DNA of 8,653 bases from the NCBI GenBank assembly GCA_045133795.1, contig JBGUUT010000059.1:1-8653 (forward strand), given 5' to 3'. Origin of the DNA: RGIG8597 sp045133795 (GTDB taxonomy: Bacteria > Spirochaetota > GWE2-31-10). Within the stretch, counting starts at the first letter, position 1. The number at the start of each line of letters is the position of its first letter. Shown piece by piece: positions 4,590 through 8,653 of the stretch. The position numbers were made by a program, and so were the translations under genes. The notes under the pieces are model-generated. The model was not told the origin of the DNA and made no database searches. It saw nothing but the letters and a program-made list of their open reading frames with translations.

Positions 4590-5561
4590 ATGGAAATGGC
4601 GATTCAACTTTTGCTTCTTGTACTTGGCTTTGTAATGCTGGTAAAAGGGGCCGACCTGTTTGTCGACGGAGCTTCCGGAGTAGCTACAAAATTCGGGATT
4701 CCTCAATTGGTCATCGGACTTACAATTGTAGCAATGGGAACGAGTGCACCGGAAGCGGCGGTGAGTATTACGGCAGCTTTTGCCGGTAATGCAGATATTA
4801 CGATAGGTAATATCGTAGGTTCCAATATTTTAAACATTCTGATTATTTTAGGTATTTCATCTCTTGTTTATCCGCTTGCAGTTCAAAAATCTACATTGAT
4901 AATTGATATTCCTATAGTTTTATTTGCTACTTTGATTTTATATCTGCTTGGTTTTGACGGTAATATCAGCAGGGTAGACGGAATTATCATGTTGGTAGTT
5001 TTTATTGCATATTTAGCTTATCTGTTTGGTGTCGCAAAAAAAGAAAAGTCAGCTATTGACCGAGAAAAAGCCGGAGAAATTACAGTAAATTCACAAAGTG
5101 ATGAAGTTGCAGCAAAAGACATTTCATTATTAAAAGCAATTCTTTTTACGCTTATAGGTTTAGTCTTGATTGTGGGCGGAAGTAAGTTTGTTGTTGATTC
5201 GGCGACAGCGATTGCAAAGGCTTTGGGATTGAGTCAAAGATTTATCGGTTTGACAATAGTTGCTTTGGGTACGTCGTTGCCGGAATTGTTTACATCGGTT
5301 ACAGCTGCAATGAAAAAGAATTCTGATATTGCAATCGGAAATATTGTAGGCAGCAATATTTTTAATATTCTGTTTATAGTAGGACTTTCCGGCGTGGTAA
5401 TTCCGGTACCTTTTGCACAGGCTTTTCGTTTTGATACGATAATTTCCGGAATTGCAGCGGCAGCATTGTTGGCGTTTTGTTTACCAAAAAAGAAATTGTC
5501 ACGTTTTGCCGGTGTAATAATGTTGGTTTGTTATGCAATTTATTTTGTGAAAATTTGGTAA
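4590..5561 (+). CDS. CaCA-family Na+/Ca2+ (or Mn2+) exchanger, YrbG type
   Basis: An inner-membrane cation antiporter of 323 residues. The start at 4590 is preceded by AAGGAG at 4574-4579; a longer in-frame reading from 4521 would begin inside the riboswitch and is rejected. The two inverted alpha repeats that define the family are complete: GTSAPE (residues 50-55) with GNIVGSNILN (73-82), and GTSLPE (227-232) with GNIVGSNIFN (250-259). The acidic residues Glu55 and Glu232 are the expected cation ligands. About ten hydrophobic segments are visible, split by a short charged loop near residues 148-178. Length suits bacterial members (about 320). Its probable Mn2+-responsive leader suggests that it expels Mn2+ and/or Ca2+; the substrate is not decided by sequence. 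The next gene begins 67 bases later without a clear terminator, so the two are probably one operon. Confidence 0.92.
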   Translation: MEMAIQLLLLVLGFVMLVKGADLFVDGASGVATKFGIPQLVIGLTIVAMGTSAPEAAVSITAAFAGNADITIGNIVGSNILNILIILGISSLVYPLAVQKSTLIIDIPIVLFATLILYLLGFDGNISRVDGIIMLVVFIAYLAYLFGVAKKEKSAIDREKAGEITVNSQSDEVAAKDISLLKAILFTLIGLVLIVGGSKFVVDSATAIAKALGLSQRFIGLTIVALGTSLPELFTSVTAAMKKNSDIAIGNIVGSNIFNILFIVGLSGVVIPVPFAQAFRFDTIISGIAAAALLAFCLPKKKLSRFAGVIMLVCYAIYFVKIW

Positions 5562-5628
5562 TTGCGAATTGAAAAAAGAAAATTGCAACTTTGTATTTTT
5601 ATAAAATTAATCAGAGGATATTTTTGTC

Positions 5629-7386
5629 ATGGATATATTTAATGTATTGAGTTTAATCGGCGGACTTTGTTTATTTTTGTATGGAATGAATGTAATGGGA
5701 CAAGCTCTTGAGCGACGTGCTGGAAATAAGCTTCACTCTGTACTTGAAAAATTGACTACGGGGAAAATAATAGGATTTCTGACCGGATTAGGAATTACGG
5801 CAATCATTCAGAGTTCATCGGCGACTACCGTTATGGTGGTAGGTTTTGTAAATTCCGGGTTGATGACATTAAAACAGGCGATAAACGTTATCATCGGGGC
5901 GAATATAGGTACTACAGTGACAGCGTGGATTTTGAGCTTAGGCGGAATCGACAGCGGAAACTTTTTTGTACAGATGTTAAAACCGACTTCTTTTACACCG
6001 ATTTTGGCACTTGCGGGAATCATACTTACTATGGCGTGCAAAAGCAGTAAAAACAAAGATACCGGTGTAATCTTTTTAGGTTTTACTATTTTGATGTTCG
6101 GAATGGATACAATGTCCGGTTCTGTTTCCGGATTAAAAAATGTTCCTCAATTTCAAAATATGTTTTTGATGTTTGAAAATCCGATTCTCGGAATGTTAGC
6201 CGGGGCGGTTCTTACGGCGATTATTCAATCCAGTTCCGCTTCAGTCGGAATCTTGCAAGCTCTTTCCGTGACAGGTCAAGTCACTTTAGGTGCGGCGATT
6301 CCGATTATCATGGGGCAAAATATCGGAACTTGTATTACTGCGATACTTTCGTCTTTCGGTACAAACAAAAATGCAAAAAGAGCGGCACTTGTTCATTTGA
6401 CATTTAATGTAATAGGAACAGTCGTTTGGTTGGCAGTATTTATGGTAGTAAAACAAATCTTTAATCCGCAATTATTTGCAGAATCGGCAAATTTGTTCAA
6501 TATAGCCGTGTCTCATACGATTTTTAATACTCTCAATACATTCTTATTGTTGCCGATGTCCGGCTTGCTTGAAAAACTTGCAATTACACTTGTGCCGGAT
6601 ACAGATAAACCTGATTTTACATCAGAACTTGATGAAAGATTTCTTGCAACTCCGGTTGTCGCATTGGATAGAAGTCATGCTCTTACGGTTGAAATGGCAA
6701 CTACTGCGGTAGAAACATTAAAAGACAGTCTCGAATATTTTCAATCTCGTTCACAAAACTCTGAACTTTTTGAAAAAATAAAAAAAGGTGAAGAGTTGAC
6801 TGATCATTATGAAGACATTTTAGGGACTTATCTTGTAAAACTCAGCAGTCATCAAATAGGAGATTCGGAAAGTACAGCTGCAAGTAAACTTTTACATGTA
6901 ATAAGTGATTTTGAAAGAATTGCAGATTATGGGGTAAACTTAATATATTCAGCGGATGAATTATGTAAGCAGGATTTAAAATTGTCAGAACCGGCTTATA
7001 AAGAATTAGAAAATCTCGGAATTGCTCTTAATGAAATTATGAATCTGGCATTAGCCTCATTTATAAATAATGATACGGAAGCTGCAAAATTAGTTGAACC
7101 GTTGGAACAAGTTATTGATGAATTAAAAGAACAAATGCGTGCTAAACATATTTTAAGATTGCAACAAGGAGAATGTTCTATTAAATCGGGATTTGTTTGG
7201 GCGGATTTATTAACAGATTTGGAACGTGTAGCTGCTCATTGTTCAAATGTAGCAATCTGTATAATTGACGCTGCGGATAACAATATGAACATTCATGAGT
7301 CGATTAAACAGCTTCGTTCAGGTAACGCAGAGTTTGAGAAAAACTACAATCTTTATAAAGCAAAATATAAATTGCCGACAAACTAA
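5629..7386 (+). CDS. Na+/phosphate cotransporter (NptA/PNaS family) with C-terminal PhoU-like domain
   Basis: Inner-membrane carrier of 585 residues. The N-terminal half (about 1-330) has the two inverted Na/Pi cotransporter repeats, each with the family signature QSSSA (residues 61-65 and 200-204) followed by a G-x-NIGT-x-(V/I)T segment (90-98 and 229-237). The C-terminal part (about 345-575) is soluble and helical, with the PhoU-like pattern in which Asp/Glu-rich helices such as SDFERIADYGVNL and ADLLTDLERVAAHCSNV are typical metal-binding signatures. Bacterial members of this length and fusion are well known. Bacterial NptA-type proteins move phosphate with Na+, and the PhoU part is thought to regulate them. 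The start ATG has AGAGGA at 5613-5618. The gene follows the CaCA exchanger by 67 bases and ends at a strong terminator, so it is probably under the same riboswitch. Confidence 0.93.
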   Translation: MDIFNVLSLIGGLCLFLYGMNVMGQALERRAGNKLHSVLEKLTTGKIIGFLTGLGITAIIQSSSATTVMVVGFVNSGLMTLKQAINVIIGANIGTTVTAWILSLGGIDSGNFFVQMLKPTSFTPILALAGIILTMACKSSKNKDTGVIFLGFTILMFGMDTMSGSVSGLKNVPQFQNMFLMFENPILGMLAGAVLTAIIQSSSASVGILQALSVTGQVTLGAAIPIIMGQNIGTCITAILSSFGTNKNAKRAALVHLTFNVIGTVVWLAVFMVVKQIFNPQLFAESANLFNIAVSHTIFNTLNTFLLLPMSGLLEKLAITLVPDTDKPDFTSELDERFLATPVVALDRSHALTVEMATTAVETLKDSLEYFQSRSQNSELFEKIKKGEELTDHYEDILGTYLVKLSSHQIGDSESTAASKLLHVISDFERIADYGVNLIYSADELCKQDLKLSEPAYKELENLGIALNEIMNLALASFINNDTEAAKLVEPLEQVIDELKEQMRAKHILRLQQGECSIKSGFVWADLLTDLERVAAHCSNVAICIIDAADNNMNIHESIKQLRSGNAEFEKNYNLYKAKYKLPTN

Positions 7387-7408
7387 AAAAGCTTATTTTG
7401 TCAAAACT

Positions 7409-7448
7409 AAAATCCGTGTAATGATTTGATTGTTGCACGGATTTTTTT
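7409..7448 (+). terminator. Terminator of the exchanger-phosphate transporter operon
   Basis: AAAATCCGTG (7409-7418) pairs perfectly with CACGGATTTT (7436-7445), and the arm runs on to seven T (7442-7448). It starts 22 bases after the stop of the cotransporter gene. Confidence 0.88.
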
Positions 7449-7462
7449 GTTATACATATATT
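7433..7462 (+). promoter_or_regulatory. Weak candidate promoter of the peroxiredoxin gene
   Basis: TTGCAC (7433-7438) and TATATT (7457-7462) are 18 bp apart and lie before the peroxiredoxin ribosome binding site; the -35 overlaps the terminator stem. TATACA at 7451-7456 is an alternative -10. The preceding terminator means that a promoter is needed here, but these hexamers are ordinary in AT-rich DNA. Confidence 0.3.
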
Positions 7463-7487
7463 AAAAATAACAAAACAGGAGATTATC

Positions 7488-7943
7488 ATGATAGAACTCG
7501 GAACTTTAGCTCCGGATTTTGAATTGCCGGATCAAAACGGAAATATCAGGTCTTTGAAAGAATTCAGAGGGAAAAAGGTAATTTTATATTTTTATCCGAA
7601 AGATAATACCGCCGGTTGTACAAAACAGGCTTGCGGTTTTTCGGAGTTGTATCCGCAATTTACCGAGAAAGGTGCGGTGATAATAGGAATCAGCAAAGAC
7701 AGCGTGGCATCACATAAAAAGTTTGAGGAAAAATTTAATCTAAAGTTTACTTTGCTTTCTGATACAGAACTAAAAGCAATTCAGGAATACGGTGTATGGC
7801 AAGAAAAAACTATGTGCGGTAGAAAATCCATGGGTGTAGTACGCACTACTTATTTAATAGACGAAAACGGTATTGTTGTAAAAGCAATGGAAAAAGTAAA
7901 AGCGGCAGATAATCCCGGCGATATGCTGGAAGCTTTGGAGTAG
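7488..7943 (+). CDS. bcp: Thioredoxin-dependent thiol peroxidase, BCP (peroxiredoxin Q) type
   Basis: A cytoplasmic peroxiredoxin that reduces H2O2 and organic hydroperoxides, with thioredoxin as the usual reductant. The 151-residue length is normal for BCP. The active site DNTAGCTKQACGF carries the peroxidatic Cys44 and a second Cys49 five residues on, the arrangement of the E. coli BCP pair. Pro37 and Thr41 of the PxxxT(S)xxC signature are present, and Arg119 in VVRTTYLID is the expected conserved arginine. APDFELPDQNG (residues 8-18) is the usual opening strand. There is no signal peptide. AGGAG at 7477-7481 lies 6 bases before the ATG. An extra Cys110 (TMCGRKSMG) is visible. It is followed after only three bases by a nitroreductase gene, whose ribosome binding site lies in the end of this gene, so the two are co-translated from one message. 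Confidence 0.95.
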   Translation: MIELGTLAPDFELPDQNGNIRSLKEFRGKKVILYFYPKDNTAGCTKQACGFSELYPQFTEKGAVIIGISKDSVASHKKFEEKFNLKFTLLSDTELKAIQEYGVWQEKTMCGRKSMGVVRTTYLIDENGIVVKAMEKVKAADNPGDMLEALE

Positions 7944-7946
7944 AAA

Positions 7947-8477
7947 TTGACCGATAAATATAATTTTTTAGAACTGGCGACGAAACGTTATTCCGTACGT
8001 AGTTTTTTGGATAAGCCGGTGGAAAAAGAAGTTCTTGATGTAATATTGCAAGCCGGTCATGTCGCTCCGACGGGCTGTAATATGCAACCGCAACGCATTT
8101 TGGTATTGAATACGCCGACTTCGATTGAAAAGCTTCGTAAATGTACAAAATGCCATTTTAATGCACCGACGGCGTTGCTGGTGTGTTATGAAAAAGACGG
8201 CTGCTGGACTCGTAAATACGACGGACAAACAAGCGGCGTGATAGATGCAAGTATTGTGACTGACCACATGATGTTGCAGGCGGCTTCGTTGGGAGTAGGA
8301 ACGACTTGGGTAATGCATTTTAATCCGGAGTTGATAAGACAAGAATTTAACATTTCGCAAAATATTGAACCGGTAGCTTTACTTGTAATGGGGTATCCGT
8401 CACCGGAAGCCACACCTTATCCGCAACATTCCACATTTAAACCGGCAGAAAGTCTGGTTTTATATGATACGTTTTGA
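7947..8477 (+). CDS. Nitroreductase family protein (FMN-dependent), TTG start
   Basis: A cytoplasmic flavoprotein of 176 residues, normal for small nitroreductases. The FMN-binding features are present: RYSVRSF (14-20) near the N-terminus, the PTGCNMQPQ segment (41-49) corresponding to the usual (A/P)S-x-x-N-x-QPW loop, and the helix D100-ASIVTDHMMLQAASLGVGTTWV. The typical Trp of QPW is replaced by Gln here. The start is TTG at 7947, set by TGGAG at 7936-7940 inside the end of the peroxiredoxin gene; no better ATG or GTG exists before the RYSVRSF motif. The 3-base gap implies translational coupling. Family members reduce nitro compounds, quinones or flavins with NAD(P)H; the substrate cannot be told. 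Cys66 and Cys69 form a CTKC motif, which is not a usual part of the fold. No clear terminator with a T tract follows. Confidence 0.9.
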   Translation: MTDKYNFLELATKRYSVRSFLDKPVEKEVLDVILQAGHVAPTGCNMQPQRILVLNTPTSIEKLRKCTKCHFNAPTALLVCYEKDGCWTRKYDGQTSGVIDASIVTDHMMLQAASLGVGTTWVMHFNPELIRQEFNISQNIEPVALLVMGYPSPEATPYPQHSTFKPAESLVLYDTF

Positions 8478-8480
8478 TTA

Positions 8481-8640
8481 TAAACCTTTGCAGGTTTAAG
8501 AAATATTCGCCGGACAAGCCGGCATTTAAAATCGTTTTGGGTTCAAAACGTGTAAGCTTTAGGAGAGGGGAAACAGCTCTTTGCAAGGCCGCAGTTTCCC
8601 CTCTCCTATAACCTCTCCCTTTCTTGGCAAGCTCTGACTT
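8481..8640 (+). repeat. Modular intergenic hairpin element, copy B
   Basis: Second copy of the element at 306-515. Module order here is T (TAAACCT-TTGC-AGGTTTA, 8481-8498), G (GCCGG-ACAAG-CCGGC, 8509-8523), Q (GTTTTG-GGTT-CAAAAC, 8534-8549) and L, a perfect 15-bp stem (8560-8574 with 8594-8608, 19-base loop). L is followed by a pyrimidine-rich tail that reaches CTGACTTT near 8634-8641, as in copy A (TTTGACTTT). The element begins 4 bases after the nitroreductase stop and may run past the window edge. Stems differ from copy A by paired changes while spacers are conserved. It is not a terminator in the usual sense, since no T tract follows the T module. Confidence 0.75.
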
Positions 8641-8653
8641 TGGGTAAAATATT

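Noticed and set aside
5562..5628. Possible terminator between exchanger and cotransporter genes (TTGCGAATT / AATTGCAA)
   Set aside because: The pairing needs a bulge, is AT-rich and has only an interrupted T stretch, so it is too weak to call; read-through is more likely.
8481..8498. Hairpin after the nitroreductase gene as a Rho-independent terminator
   Set aside because: The stem is only 7 bp and is followed by AGAAATATTC, not a T tract; the same hairpin recurs in copy A as a repeat module.

Overview
The window is AT-rich bacterial DNA that looks like a host-associated spirochaete, most likely Treponema. This is inference from gene content: a BspA-type leucine-rich-repeat (LRR) protein made of SLTSVVIPEGVTEIG-like units, a multi-domain lipocalin-like lipoprotein, the tail of an Rpn/PD-(D/E)XK transposase-family protein, and intergenic DNA full of small hairpins. 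No rRNA, tRNA, CRISPR array or complete insertion sequence was seen.

Layout. (1) 1-273: 3' end of a PD-(D/E)XK nuclease/transposase-family gene and its terminator. (2) 274-870: about 600 bases without a credible gene but with many perfect short inverted repeats, including a modular hairpin element that recurs in altered order at the right edge (8481-8640). (3) 871-2072: a stranded 3' remnant of one LRR gene, then a second LRR gene that has lost its normal 5' end. Both copies of the shared 3' end and terminator form a 79-base direct repeat around the second gene. (4) 2180-2809: an unrecognised cytoplasmic protein, followed by three tandem hairpins and a bidirectional terminator. (5) 2957-4231, minus strand: a lipoprotein with three tandem lipocalin-like domains, with a run of nine G (C on its own strand) just upstream of its candidate promoter. 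(6) 4343-7448: a promoter, a probable yybP-ykoY (Mn2+) riboswitch, a CaCA-family cation exchanger and an Na+/phosphate cotransporter with a C-terminal PhoU-like domain, closed by a terminator. (7) 7488-8477: a BCP-type peroxiredoxin and an FMN nitroreductase, three bases apart. (8) 8481-8653: the second copy of the modular hairpin element, running off the window.

How the genes fit together. The riboswitch-exchanger-phosphate transporter block reads as a metal and phosphate homeostasis operon; metal sensing by the leader predicts that the exchanger exports Mn2+ and/or Ca2+. The peroxiredoxin-nitroreductase pair is a small redox operon. The LRR and lipoprotein loci are probable cell-envelope functions, and both carry sequence arrangements (long direct repeats; a G run at the promoter) of the kind that produce variation. 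All RNA structures were paired by eye and no energies were computed.
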